64,000 bases of DNA from Alcaligenes sp. SDU_A2 (GTDB taxonomy: Bacteria; Pseudomonadota; Gammaproteobacteria; Burkholderiales; Burkholderiaceae_B). Positions 1-9,218 of this stretch are shown one piece after another. The notes under the pieces were generated by a model, which had not been told where the DNA came from, did not search any database, and saw only the letters and a program-made list of their open reading frames with translations. The position numbers and the translations under genes are program-made. Location: positions 1,426,001-1,490,000 of the forward strand of contig NZ_CP151273.1 in the NCBI RefSeq assembly GCF_038237375.1, written 5' to 3'. Positions within the stretch are counted from its first letter, which is position 1. Each line of letters starts with the position of its first letter.

Positions 1-8
1 GATGGGTC

Positions 9-1250
9 TCAGTTCTGGTAGCCGGATTCGCCGTGGGTACGGATATCCAGGCCTTCGCGCTCGTGCTCGGGGCTGACACGCAGACCACCGCAGATCCACT
101 GCGCCAGTTTGAACGCAATCAGTGCGGCCACGCCCGACCAGACCAGGGTCAGCAATACGCCTTCCAGCTGAATCCATAACTGCATCCAGACACTATGGCC
201 AGCGGCGGTGCCGGGGCCACCCCAGGAGGGCGCATTGAACAGACCGGTCAGCAAAGCTCCGACAATGCCGCCCAGGCCATGAATGCCGAATACATCCAGC
301 GTATCATCGGCGCGCAGCAGGCGTTTCAGGCCATTGACGCCCCACAGGCAGGCCAGCGAGGTGATCAGACCAATGGCCAATGCTCCGGAAGGTGCCACAA
401 AGCCGGCGGCAGGGGTGATGCCGACCAGGCCGGCAATTGCACCTGAGCAGGCTCCCAGCAAAGACGGATGTCCTTTGGTCAGCCATTCGCCAATGGTCCA
501 GGCAAGCACGCCGATGGCAGCCGCCAGCATGGTATTGAAGAAAGCCAGGGCGGCATTTGCGTTGGCTGACAGGGCCGAGCCTGCATTAAAGCCGAACCAA
601 CCCACCCACAGCAAAGCGGCGCCGATGAAGGTCAGGGGCAGATTGTGCGGAGGCATGGCTTCGCGGCGATAGTTCAGACGCGGGCCGATCAGCCAGGCAC
701 CCACCAGTCCGGCCATGCCGGCGTTGATATGCACCACGGTGCCCCCGGCAAAGTCCAGTGCGCCGCGCTCATTCAGCAGGCCACCATGTTCAGGGTCGGC
801 GAACCAGACCATGTGGCAGATCGGCAGATAAGCCAGGGTGAACCAGATCAGCGTAAATACCAGAATGGAGGATAGCCGGGCGCGTTCAGCCAGGCTGCCG
901 ACAACCAGTGCGCACGTCAGACCGGCAAAGGTGGCCTGGAAGGCGGCAAACAGCAGTTCGGGCAGGGAACCGGACAGGGTGAACTTCTGATCGCCTGGGG
1001 TAAAAAGGCCATTCAGAAAGAGCTTGTCCAAACCGCCGATAAAGGCGTTGCCGGAAGTAAAGGCCAGCGAATACCCGTAGATGAACCACAGCACCACGCC
1101 CAACGAAAACACCAGCAGTGTCTGCGAGAGCATGGACAGGGCATTTTTGCGACGCACCATTCCAGAGTAAAACAGGGCTAAGCCTGGTGCGGCCATCATC
1201 AGCACCAGCAGGGTGGAAACCAGCATCCACGATAGGTCAGCGTTGTTCAT
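9..1250 (-). CDS. amtB: Ammonium transporter AmtB
   Basis: Inner-membrane Amt/Rh channel that conducts ammonium into the cell. The 413-residue protein is almost entirely hydrophobic, with about eleven membrane spans. The family signatures are visible: the segment FYSGMVRRKN (27-36), and the twin pore histidines in VHINAG (His174) and FGIHGLGG (His324). The short hydrophilic C-terminal tail from about 390 is the part that PII proteins contact in this family. It lies 17 bases behind glnK on the same strand, the usual glnK-amtB pair, so it is probably co-transcribed and blocked by GlnK when nitrogen is plentiful. The gene is complete, with its stop codon nine bases from the window edge. Confidence 0.97.
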   Translation of the reverse strand: MNNADLSWMLVSTLLVLMMAAPGLALFYSGMVRRKNALSMLSQTLLVFSLGVVLWFIYGYSLAFTSGNAFIGGLDKLFLNGLFTPGDQKFTLSGSLPELLFAAFQATFAGLTCALVVGSLAERARLSSILVFTLIWFTLAYLPICHMVWFADPEHGGLLNERGALDFAGGTVVHINAGMAGLVGAWLIGPRLNYRREAMPPHNLPLTFIGAALLWVGWFGFNAGSALSANANAALAFFNTMLAAAIGVLAWTIGEWLTKGHPSLLGACSGAIAGLVGITPAAGFVAPSGALAIGLITSLACLWGVNGLKRLLRADDTLDVFGIHGLGGIVGALLTGLFNAPSWGGPGTAAGHSVWMQLWIQLEGVLLTLVWSGVAALIAFKLAQWICGGLRVSPEHEREGLDIRTHGESGYQN

Positions 1251-1267
1251 GACGATGTCTCCCGAGC

Positions 1268-2080
<813 letters not shown>

Positions 2081-2107
2081 ATAAAAAAGCCCGCACAATG
2101 GCGGGCT
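2081..2107 (-). terminator. Intrinsic terminator after tRNA-Lys
   Basis: Seven-base-pair stem AGCCCGC / GCGGGCT with a six-base loop. On the minus strand it is followed by a run of T (seen as AAAAAA on the plus strand). It closes the tRNA-Lys transcript. Confidence 0.85.
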
Positions 2108-2167
2108 GATTTATGTGTTTGCGGAGCAAACGCTTACAAGAATATTTCCGGTAAGCCGCAGAAAGCT

Positions 2168-2243
2168 TGGTGGGTCGTGACAGACTCGAACTGTCGACCA
2201 ATGGATTAAGAGTCCAGTGCTCTACCAACTGAGCTAACGACCC
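2168..2243 (-). tRNA. tRNA-Lys (anticodon CTT)
   Basis: 76 bases including an encoded CCA. The acceptor stem GGGTCGT pairs with ACGACCC, the D arm reads AGCTCAGTTGGTAGAGC, the anticodon loop is CTCTTAA giving anticodon CTT, and the T arm contains GTTCGAGTC. All four arms fold as expected. Confidence 0.98.
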
Positions 2244-2322
2244 GTGTTTCCTGCGAAGAAAAGAATTATAAGCCTGAATCCGCAATGCACAATATCAGTT
2301 TACATATTGTTTCAAATAGACG

Positions 2323-3171
2323 CTAACTCGGGTCGGCTTGATTGAAGGTGTCGCAGCGTTGCAGCTGGCCGCTGCGGTAGCCTTGCTGGAACCAGGCCAT
2401 GCGCTGCTTGGCGCTGCCGTGGGTAAAGGAGTCGGGCACGACATAGCCTTGGGCCTGTTTTTGCAGGGTATCGTCACCCACGGCCTGAGCAGCGGCCAGG
2501 GCCTCCTGTATGTCGCCGGGTTCCAGGATCTGACGCTGTGCATCGGCGTGATGGGCCCAAACGCCTGCATAACAGTCGGCTTGCAGCTCCAGCCGTACCG
2601 AGGCCTGATTAGCGCGGCTTTGCGAGCCGCTGCGGCGCGCTTGCTCCAGGGTGCGCATGGCACCGAGCTGGTTCTGCACATGATGCCCCACTTCGTGCGC
2701 AATGACATAGGCGGGCGCAAAGTCTCCTTTGACTCCCATGCTGCGCTCCATTTCATCAAAAAATCCCAGGTCTATATATAGCTTTTCGTCGCCGGGGCAG
2801 TAGAACGGTCCCATGGCCGATTGACCGGTCCCGCAGGCGGTGGGCGTGGCACCGCGATACAGCACCAGAACTGGGTCCCGGTACTGGCCGGTGGTTTGCT
2901 GCTGAAAAATGGCGCGCCAGACATCTTCGGTTTCGCCCAGGACCTTGGCGATGTATTGTCCCTGGGCGTCGTTGGCGGGGACCGATTGGGCAGGCGGCTG
3001 CGTAACGGGGCCTTGGGCAAGATTTAGCACCATAGTCGGGTCCAGGCCGAAATACATGGCCACGAGCGCCAGAACAATAGCGCCCAGCCCGATCTTGCCG
3101 CGTCCGCCCCGGGGGCCGGCTGCGCGGCGGTCTTCGACGTTCCGGCTGGAACGGGATCGATCCAGGCGCAT
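2323..3171 (-). CDS. YpfJ-type putative neutral zinc metallopeptidase
   Basis: 282 residues. A basic N-terminus is followed by one membrane span (about 26-44), then a domain with the zinc-protease motif HEVGHH (159-164), matching HExxH. Tyr- and Cys-containing segments such as GPFYCPGDEKLYIDLGFF are typical of the YpfJ/KPN_02809 family. The domain after a single N-terminal span is expected to face the periplasm. The start has a strong AAGGAG 7 bases upstream. The physiological substrate of the family is not established, so the peptidase label rests on the motif. Confidence 0.9.
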   Translation of the reverse strand: MRLDRSRSSRNVEDRRAAGPRGGRGKIGLGAIVLALVAMYFGLDPTMVLNLAQGPVTQPPAQSVPANDAQGQYIAKVLGETEDVWRAIFQQQTTGQYRDPVLVLYRGATPTACGTGQSAMGPFYCPGDEKLYIDLGFFDEMERSMGVKGDFAPAYVIAHEVGHHVQNQLGAMRTLEQARRSGSQSRANQASVRLELQADCYAGVWAHHADAQRQILEPGDIQEALAAAQAVGDDTLQKQAQGYVVPDSFTHGSAKQRMAWFQQGYRSGQLQRCDTFNQADPS

Positions 3172-3387
3172 GGTGTTCTCCTTGTTTCCGAAAAAGCGTC
3201 AATGTACCCTGAATTGGAGCCAGCGCTGGCGCAAGACGGTGTGCGTTAACTGTTCTTGAAGAATAAGTCACTGACATAAAAAGGGAAATGTTCTTTGTCC
3301 AAGGGCTTTCCCCATTCTTGCCCACTGCAATTGTGGATAAGTGGGCCGGTGTATGCTGTTGGTATCGAGTGTGGCGGGAGGTGCCCG

Positions 3388-5034
3388 ATGCTGGCTGGAA
3401 CCTTGTTGGCCCTGCGCGATCATGCGCGGGTTCGTGCCATAGGCGCAGTGGTGGCGCGCTATGGCATACAGGATGTGATGGCGCGCCTGGGGCTGGAGCA
3501 GCTCTGGCCCGGCACGCAAAGCTCGGCCCAGGTTGATGTGCGCGATGCGACTGCGCCAGTGCGTCTGCGCCGTGCTCTGGAAGAGTTGGGGCCAACGTTT
3601 GTGAAACTGGGGCAGATTCTGGCGACCCGCAATGATCTGCTGTCGGTGGAATGGACCCAGGAGTTGGAAAAGCTGCAGGGGCAGGCCGCTCCTGTACCTT
3701 GGGCAATCATAAAAACTGAACTGGAGCAGGCGCTGGGACAGAGCCTGGAGCAGGCTTTCGCCTGGTTTGACAGCGATGTGCTGGCGGCCGCGTCGATGGC
3801 GCAGGTATACCGCGCACGCTTGCATGATGGCACACCCGTGGTCGTCAAGGTCCAGCGTCCGGGGTTGGAACCTTTGATTCAGGCCGATCTGCGCCTGCTA
3901 GGGCAGATTGCGCGCTTGATTCAGCAGCAAGGGCTGCTGCCCGAATACCGCCCGCACGATATTGTGCGGGCATTGGCGTTGGCGATTGCCGACGAGCTGG
4001 ACTTTACTCGTGAGGCGGCCAATGGCCGGACGGTGCGGGATAATCTGGCGCAGCTCGATTATGTGCTGGTGCCGCGCGTACACGACGAGTGGACCAGCCC
4101 TACCGTCATGGTGCAGGACTATGTGCAAGGAGTCTCGCCCCTGAATGGGGCCGCCTTGCAGGCCATAGAAGCAGATCGCCGTCTCTTGGCCCGGCGTGGA
4201 GCCATCGCCTTTTTGCATATGGTGCTGGAGGACGGTGTTTTTCATGCCGACCCTCATCCCGGCAATATCATGGCTTTGCCCGGCAATCGTGTCGCGTTCA
4301 TCGATTTTGGGCTGGTCGGCCACCTGACAGAGCGCCGCAGGCAGCAGTTATTGATCTTGTTGCGCGCCATTGTGGATGGGCAGGCAGACGGCGTGGCCAC
4401 TACCTTGCTGGATTGGTCTGGGGCAGACGATTTCGATTGGGCCAGGCTGGAAGAAAGCGCGCAGCGCTACGTGGCCCGCCAAAGTCGGGGCTTGCTGTCT
4501 ATTTCGGCTGCGCTGATGGACTTCATGGCTCTGGCGCGCGAAAACAAATTGATGTTGCCGCCTGATCTGGCCTTGCTGTTTAAGGCCTTCATTACCGCCG
4601 ATGGCGTGCTCAAGCGCCTTGACCCCCAGTTTGACGTGATTGCCGTGGCTCAGCCCATGATTGCCGCCATGATGCGCCGGCATTATTCCCCCCGTCGCTT
4701 GTACGACGATTTGCAACGTAGTTTGTTGGAATCGCGTCAGTTGGCGATGGAAGCCCCGCAACTGCTGCGCTTGTTGATGCACCGGATACGGCAAGGAAAA
4801 GTGCAGGCCCGCATCGAAGTGCAGGGACTTTCCCGTCTGGGCAGTGCGTTGGAAAAGGCGGCGCTGCGTCTGGCGATAGCAATCGTTACCGCGGCATTTG
4901 TACTGGTGCTGGGGCCCGGGTTGCTCACGCGCGGGCCGTCGTGGCTGGGCCTGACTATTTTTGGCTGGGCGGGTCTGGCGGCCGCTCTGATCGGATTGGT
5001 GCTGGTCTTGTGGGGGTATTGGCGTCGCCGCTAA
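3388..5034 (+). CDS. ubiB: AarF/UbiB-family atypical kinase
   Basis: 548 residues. The ABC1/ADCK family features are all here: the KxGQ motif in FVKLGQILATR (71-81), the Ala-rich nucleotide loop AAASMAQVY (133-141), the lysine in VVVKVQRPG (Lys154), the catalytic segment HADPHPGN (286-293) and the DFG aspartate (Asp306). Two C-terminal membrane spans anchor it. UbiB supports ubiquinone synthesis or transport as an ATPase. The reading frame is open further upstream, but the ATG at 3388 has a strong GGGAGGTG ribosome site and starts in the conserved region. It does not sit with ubiE/ubiJ, and its N-terminus is not the usual UbiB one, so it may be a second AarF paralogue rather than the main UbiB. 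Confidence 0.85.
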   Translation: MLAGTLLALRDHARVRAIGAVVARYGIQDVMARLGLEQLWPGTQSSAQVDVRDATAPVRLRRALEELGPTFVKLGQILATRNDLLSVEWTQELEKLQGQAAPVPWAIIKTELEQALGQSLEQAFAWFDSDVLAAASMAQVYRARLHDGTPVVVKVQRPGLEPLIQADLRLLGQIARLIQQQGLLPEYRPHDIVRALALAIADELDFTREAANGRTVRDNLAQLDYVLVPRVHDEWTSPTVMVQDYVQGVSPLNGAALQAIEADRRLLARRGAIAFLHMVLEDGVFHADPHPGNIMALPGNRVAFIDFGLVGHLTERRRQQLLILLRAIVDGQADGVATTLLDWSGADDFDWARLEESAQRYVARQSRGLLSISAALMDFMALARENKLMLPPDLALLFKAFITADGVLKRLDPQFDVIAVAQPMIAAMMRRHYSPRRLYDDLQRSLLESRQLAMEAPQLLRLLMHRIRQGKVQARIEVQGLSRLGSALEKAALRLAIAIVTAAFVLVLGPGLLTRGPSWLGLTIFGWAGLAAALIGLVLVLWGYWRRR

Positions 5035-5052
5035 GGTCGCCGGTAATTGTAT

Positions 5053-5075
5053 CCGGATGGCTCTAGGCCATCCGG
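5053..5075. terminator. Hairpin after the AarF/UbiB gene
   Basis: Nine-base-pair perfect stem CCGGATGGC / GCCATCCGG with a five-base loop, just 19 bases past the stop codon. There is no T run on either side, so it may be a weak terminator or a 3'-end stabiliser. Confidence 0.45.
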
Positions 5076-5191
5076 CCTAGGGCGGACAGTCACCGCCCAC
5101 TTTAAAAGACAGTCAGCAGGGATGCGGCTCAGGCCAAACAATCCCCGCGTTATCCCCAGGTTTGTGCACAGTTTCTGGGGATAAGTTTGTC

Positions 5192-5890
5192 TTACATGAA
5201 GTCGTCCATGCCGCCGGCAGGTGCCAGTCCGGTCAGCGCGTAGACGGCCCAGCCTATTAGCGCAGCCAGCACAAGAGCGATCAGTCGTGTTTTCCAGGTA
5301 TCGGTACTGGCCGGCAAGTGGGTGTCGGCAGGTATCCGGGCGTCTCCGCTGATCATGACACTGGTTAATTTTTGGCCACCACGAACGCGATACAGGATGA
5401 TGGCCAGGATGTGCAGCGCAATCAAGGCCAATATGATTGCTTCGTTGGCTTTGTGCAGGCCGGTCAGGGTTTTGGACCAGTCGCTGCTCAAGTAAGCCAA
5501 GGGGCCGGTTGTGAAAATATCGTCGTTGGCAAACAGCCCGGAAACCGCCTGAAAGCCAAGAACCAGAAGCATGGCCCAGACCGACCATGCCCCGATGGGG
5601 TTGTGGCCTGGGTAGATGGCTGGTTTGTCGCGTAGATAGCGCAGGCTGCGTGCAGGATGGGGCAGAAAATGCACAAAGCGAGAATAATGGCCGCCGATCA
5701 ATCCCCAGACCAGACGAAAGGCCAGTAGCCCAAGGGCCAGCAGGCCAAAGCGCACATGCCAATCCATCCATAGTCCGCCTACTTTAATGGTGACAAAGCA
5801 GGCCACGATACTTAAAACCAATAGCCAGTGGAAAAGACGTGTGGGTAAATCCCATACCCGCAGGCGATGGGGGGATGGTGTAGTAGTCAT
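5192..5890 (-). CDS. Cytochrome b561-like membrane protein
   Basis: 232 residues, a di-haem cytochrome b of the bacterial b561 / Ni-Fe-hydrogenase cytochrome b type. It opens with RVWDLPTRLFHWLLV, characteristic of this family, and has about five membrane spans. Candidate haem ligands are His21, His45, His146 and His160. Proteins like this pass electrons between quinones and a periplasmic or membrane partner, often a cytochrome c. No partner gene is adjacent, so the electron donor is unknown. A short hydrophilic loop (about 171-200) and a final span end the protein. Confidence 0.88.
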   Translation of the reverse strand: MTTTPSPHRLRVWDLPTRLFHWLLVLSIVACFVTIKVGGLWMDWHVRFGLLALGLLAFRLVWGLIGGHYSRFVHFLPHPARSLRYLRDKPAIYPGHNPIGAWSVWAMLLVLGFQAVSGLFANDDIFTTGPLAYLSSDWSKTLTGLHKANEAIILALIALHILAIILYRVRGGQKLTSVMISGDARIPADTHLPASTDTWKTRLIALVLAALIGWAVYALTGLAPAGGMDDFM

Positions 5891-5969
5891 AGTGATATCC
5901 GGGGTGAAACAGGACGATTGATTATAAGCAATGTCCTGTTGGAGATCCCCGCTGTGCCGAAGTTCCGGG

Positions 5970-6482
5970 CTAGCGCATCAGTTGCTTGCGTTTGCGCAAG
6001 CTCACCTTGCGCCCGTCGTAGCGATATTCGTCGATATGGGCAGGGTCGTCCCGGCTGGGTGTTTCCATGATCAGGGTCTGCCCCTGATGGCGTACGCGTA
6101 TCTGAGCGCTGCATGAGCCAAAGGCCGGCGTCAGCGTATATCCACCGGAGGCCACCGTGATCCAGTGGTAGCGGATGGGGCAGCTGCCCAGCCCGGTATC
6201 GACCGAAATCAAGGCGGTCTGGCCTTTTTGTTGCTTGAAAGCGTACGGAATGTTGATCATGCCCTTGATCTGTGGGCGGATGACTTCCGAGCCCAGCAGC
6301 AGTTGAGCTTCGTAGACGTACTCGCTCTGGCTGACTTGTAATACACCATACGGCGTATCCAGGCTAAGTTGGGAAGGCGGCTGCGGCCAAGCCAGCGGTG
6401 CAGTGGCACCGGCTGACAAAGAGAGGGCTAGAAGTACCAGCCCGCATAGGTGCCGATAGAAATGAGCTGTGGAAAGACGCAT
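5970..6482 (-). CDS. Exported protein of unknown function
   Basis: 170 residues. The N-terminus MRLSTAHFYRHLCGLVLLALSL ending ...SAGATA is a clear signal peptide, so the product is exported. The mature part is hydrophilic and beta-rich, with two cysteines (in GLGSCPIRY and FGSCSAQIR) that could form a disulphide, and ends in a very basic tail. An in-frame start further upstream (6590) would bury the signal peptide, so I use the ATG at 6482. I do not recognise the family. It is followed, on the same strand and further downstream, by the cytochrome b gene but separated from it by 79 bases. Confidence 0.7.
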   Translation of the reverse strand: MRLSTAHFYRHLCGLVLLALSLSAGATAPLAWPQPPSQLSLDTPYGVLQVSQSEYVYEAQLLLGSEVIRPQIKGMINIPYAFKQQKGQTALISVDTGLGSCPIRYHWITVASGGYTLTPAFGSCSAQIRVRHQGQTLIMETPSRDDPAHIDEYRYDGRKVSLRKRKQLMR

Positions 6483-6799
6483 GGCGAGTCGAGTCTGGAA
6501 TGGTTCAGGACTGTGCTGCGTAGGGACCGCGCAGAATTTCCTCTGTTTGTAAATTCTATGACATTTTATGTAAATTGTCAGGACTGCCAAAGAAAGCGGG
6601 CTTGATGCTGAATTGGATGCCGCGGAATCACACCATTGCCGTCGTTTATTTTCCGTATGTCTATAAAGCCTGCCGTGCCTTTATTTAAGGGATGTGGGGC
6701 CGGGCGCACTTAGAAGAAGCTGGCGGTTTTGCGCTATGATTACCGGATTGGCCCGGTTCTGGGCCTAGCCGCATTTTTTTGTAGCAACCGAGACTTATT
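6483..6799 (+). promoter_or_regulatory. ribA upstream region with possible promoter and hairpin
   Basis: 317 bases between two divergent genes. A possible ribA promoter has TTAGAA at 6710-6715 and TATGAT at 6735-6740; the 19-base spacing is poor. Between it and the ribA start is a GGCCC/GGGCC hairpin (about 6749-6764) with a run of seven T shortly after it, which could be an attenuator. I see no FMN riboswitch. The part next to the leftward gene is AT-rich and should hold its promoter. Confidence 0.35.
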
Positions 6800-7465
6800 A
6801 TGCAATCCACGCCGGATTCCTCTCTGCCTCTTCAGGCCGAGGGTCAGGGCCACGTCGGCCCAGCCGCTGCGCAACTCGATTTTGTCAGTGCCAGCCAGTT
6901 GCCTACACCGTGGGCTGTCTTCAAAATTCATGTTTTTGTCGAACGCGACACGCAGAAAGAGCATGTGCTCCTGACGTTGGGCAATGTGGCGGGCGGCGAG
7001 CCTGTGCTGGCGCGGGTGCATTCCGAATGTCTGACGGGCGATGCCTTGTTCAGCCTGCGTTGCGATTGCGGGCCGCAATTGCAGTTGGCTCTGGAACGTA
7101 TTGCCAAGCAGGGCCGGGGTGCCCTGATGTATCTGCGTCAGGAAGGACGCGGCATTGGCCTGGTCAACAAGATCCGGGCCTATCAATTGCAGGACCAGGG
7201 GGCCGACACTGTCGAGGCGAACGAGCGGTTGGGCTTTCCGGCCGATATGCGGCGTTACGATATCTGCAAGAGCATGCTTGATCACGTAGGCATACGCCAG
7301 ATTCGGCTCATGACCAATAACCCCCGCAAGGTCAAGACCTTGCAGGATATAGGCATTGATGTGGTCGAGCGAGTGGCGCACCAGATCGAAGGCAATCCCT
7401 ATAACAAGAACTATCTGAATACCAAGCGTCTGCGTCTGGGGCATTGGCTGGATACGGATCAGTAA
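6800..7465 (+). CDS. ribA: GTP cyclohydrolase II
   Basis: Cytosolic zinc enzyme that opens GTP to 2,5-diamino-6-ribosylamino-pyrimidinone phosphate, formate and pyrophosphate, the first step of riboflavin synthesis. 221 residues. The zinc cysteines are Cys77, Cys88 and Cys90 in [18 protein letters not shown]. The conserved [15 protein letters not shown] (114-128) and [10 protein letters not shown] segments are intact. It is a stand-alone RibA, not fused to the RibB domain. The roughly 25-residue N-terminal extension before the catalytic domain is a little longer than in E. coli. It is monocistronic, ending at a strong terminator. Confidence 0.97.
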   Translation: MQSTPDSSLPLQAEGQGHVGPAAAQLDFVSASQLPTPWAVFKIHVFVERDTQKEHVLLTLGNVAGGEPVLARVHSECLTGDALFSLRCDCGPQLQLALERIAKQGRGALMYLRQEGRGIGLVNKIRAYQLQDQGADTVEANERLGFPADMRRYDICKSMLDHVGIRQIRLMTNNPRKVKTLQDIGIDVVERVAHQIEGNPYNKNYLNTKRLRLGHWLDTDQ

Positions 7466-7490
7466 AAACTCAGCTGGAGCGCACTGTGTT

Positions 7491-7534
7491 GCTTAAAAAA
7501 ATCGCCAGCTTGCAGGAGCTGGCGATTTTTTTTG
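7491..7534. terminator. Bidirectional terminator between ribA and azoR
   Basis: Stem ATCGCCAGC / GCTGGCGAT flanked by six A on the left and eight T on the right, so it can end both the rightward ribA transcript and the leftward azoR transcript. Confidence 0.9.
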
Positions 7535-7550
7535 CAGGACGGCGCGGGCG

Positions 7551-8177
7551 TTAGGCCGGGGCTTGTTCCAGCAGGTTGCTGACGCTGGCCTTGGCATTGT
7601 CCAGAATGGCGGCGCGCTGTTCGGGAGCCTTGGCCATGCCTTCGGCATAGATAAAGTGCAGATTGGTGACACCCATGAAACCGAACATGACGCGCAGGTA
7701 GCTTTCTTGGTGTTCCAGGGCCTGGCCTTGTTCCGAGTTCGAGTAAACACCGCCACGGCTGACGACAATATATACCGTTTTGTCGCCGGCCAATCCTTCG
7801 GGGCCATTGGCGGTATAGCGGAATGTGCGTCCAGCCTGGGCAATGCGGTCCAGCCACGACTTGAGCTGGCTGGGAATCGTAAAGTTATAGAAGGGCGCGC
7901 CGATCACCAGCGTGTCCGCTTCCAGGAACTGGCTGACCAGTTGTTCCGATATCCGATTTTCGGCTCGTTGGCGCTCGTTCAGGCTGGCATCGTCCAGACC
8001 CAGGCGCAATCCCATCGAGTCGGCCGAGAAGTAGGGTGGGGGATTGTCGGCCAGATCCAGGTATTCCAGTTGCACCTTGTCGTTCTGGCGGCGTATCTGT
8101 TCGACCACGTATTGTGTCAGCATGCGCGAAGCCGATGCCGCGCCGGTAATGCTGGAGTCGATGTGCAGCAATTTCAT
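7551..8177 (-). CDS. azoR: FMN-dependent NADH:azo/quinone reductase
   Basis: 208-residue flavodoxin-fold enzyme that reduces quinones and azo compounds using NADH and FMN. It starts MKLLHIDSSITGAASASRMLTQ, the phosphate-binding region of AzoR proteins; the segment APFYNFTIPSQLKSWLDRI and the FMN-contacting SRGGVYSN are typical. A LysR-type regulator is transcribed divergently 126 bases away, an arrangement usual for this enzyme family, suggesting induction by quinone-like or electrophilic compounds. Confidence 0.95.
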   Translation of the reverse strand: MKLLHIDSSITGAASASRMLTQYVVEQIRRQNDKVQLEYLDLADNPPPYFSADSMGLRLGLDDASLNERQRAENRISEQLVSQFLEADTLVIGAPFYNFTIPSQLKSWLDRIAQAGRTFRYTANGPEGLAGDKTVYIVVSRGGVYSNSEQGQALEHQESYLRVMFGFMGVTNLHFIYAEGMAKAPEQRAAILDNAKASVSNLLEQAPA

Positions 8178-8303
8178 GATGGTGAGAGTCCAAGAAGTTC
8201 ACGGGATGCTTGGTATTATGTTTGAACTCATCGTCGGCGATAAGCCGGTGATTTTGAGAAAGATTGTTCCACTTTTGTAGGTAATGCGGCGGAAGCGCTA
8301 GAA

Positions 8304-9212
8304 ATGCACGACTTGAATGATATGGTGCTGTTCACCGAAGTGGTGCAGCGAGGAGGATTTAGCGCGGCGGCGCGGCATTTGGGTATGCCGCCTTCCCGTT
8401 TGTCGCGGCGGATCAACAGGCTGGAGACCGAATTGGGTGTGCGCCTGTTGCAGCGCACAACGCGCAGTCTGTCGCTGACGCCGGCCGGCGAGGTTTTTTT
8501 GCGTCATTGTCAGGCCATGCGGGACGAGGCCGAGGCAGCACATGCTGCGGTGGCGCAGGTCCAGCAAGAGCCGCGCGGCTTGCTCAGGGTCAGTTGCCCG
8601 GTCACTCTGGCCCAGACGGTGCTGCATCAGGTGTTTGCCCAGTATTTGCTGCGCTATCCACAGGTCGATCTGGAGGTGGAGGTCAGCAACCGCGTCGTCG
8701 ATCCTGTTGTCGATGGCGTGGATGTGGCCTTGCGTGTGCGCAGCACGCTGAGCGACAGCGCCAGCTATATCGTCAAGCGCCTGGGCGAGAGCAGTTCCAT
8801 TCTGGTTGCCGATCCCGCCTTGCTGGCCCGGTTCGAGCCGGTGCGCGGGCCGGGCGATCTGGCCCGGCTGCCTACCGTGGGCATGTCGGCCCGGCAGGGG
8901 CAGGCCGAATGGCAGTTGCATGGCCCTGGCGGCGCATCGGTCAATGTAACCCATCGACCCCGCTACGTGGCCACGGACTTGCTGACCTTGCAGCAAGGGG
9001 TCGAGTTGGGCGTGGGGGTTGGTATCCTGCCCGACTATATGTGTTGTGACTCTTTGCAGTCGGGTCGCCTGGTTCGTGTCTTACCGCAGTGGGCACCTTT
9101 GCCCGGCATTATTCATGCGGTCTTTGCTTCCCGCCGGGGCATGGCCCCGGCAGTGCGGCGGTTCCTGGACTTTCTGGCCGAGCAATTGCCTGTCCATCAT
9201 CCGCGTATTTGA
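8304..9212 (+). CDS. LysR-type transcriptional regulator
   Basis: 302 residues. N-terminal winged helix-turn-helix (about 1-60, with GGFSAAARHLGMPPSRLSRRINRLETELGVRLLQRT... features) and a periplasmic-binding-like effector domain. The sequence is of the DhcR/AaeR-like group common in proteobacteria. It is divergent from azoR with start codons 126 bases apart, so azoR is its probable target. The inducer cannot be read from the sequence. Confidence 0.93.
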   Translation: MHDLNDMVLFTEVVQRGGFSAAARHLGMPPSRLSRRINRLETELGVRLLQRTTRSLSLTPAGEVFLRHCQAMRDEAEAAHAAVAQVQQEPRGLLRVSCPVTLAQTVLHQVFAQYLLRYPQVDLEVEVSNRVVDPVVDGVDVALRVRSTLSDSASYIVKRLGESSSILVADPALLARFEPVRGPGDLARLPTVGMSARQGQAEWQLHGPGGASVNVTHRPRYVATDLLTLQQGVELGVGVGILPDYMCCDSLQSGRLVRVLPQWAPLPGIIHAVFASRRGMAPAVRRFLDFLAEQLPVHHPRI

Positions 9213-9218
9213 CCTTTC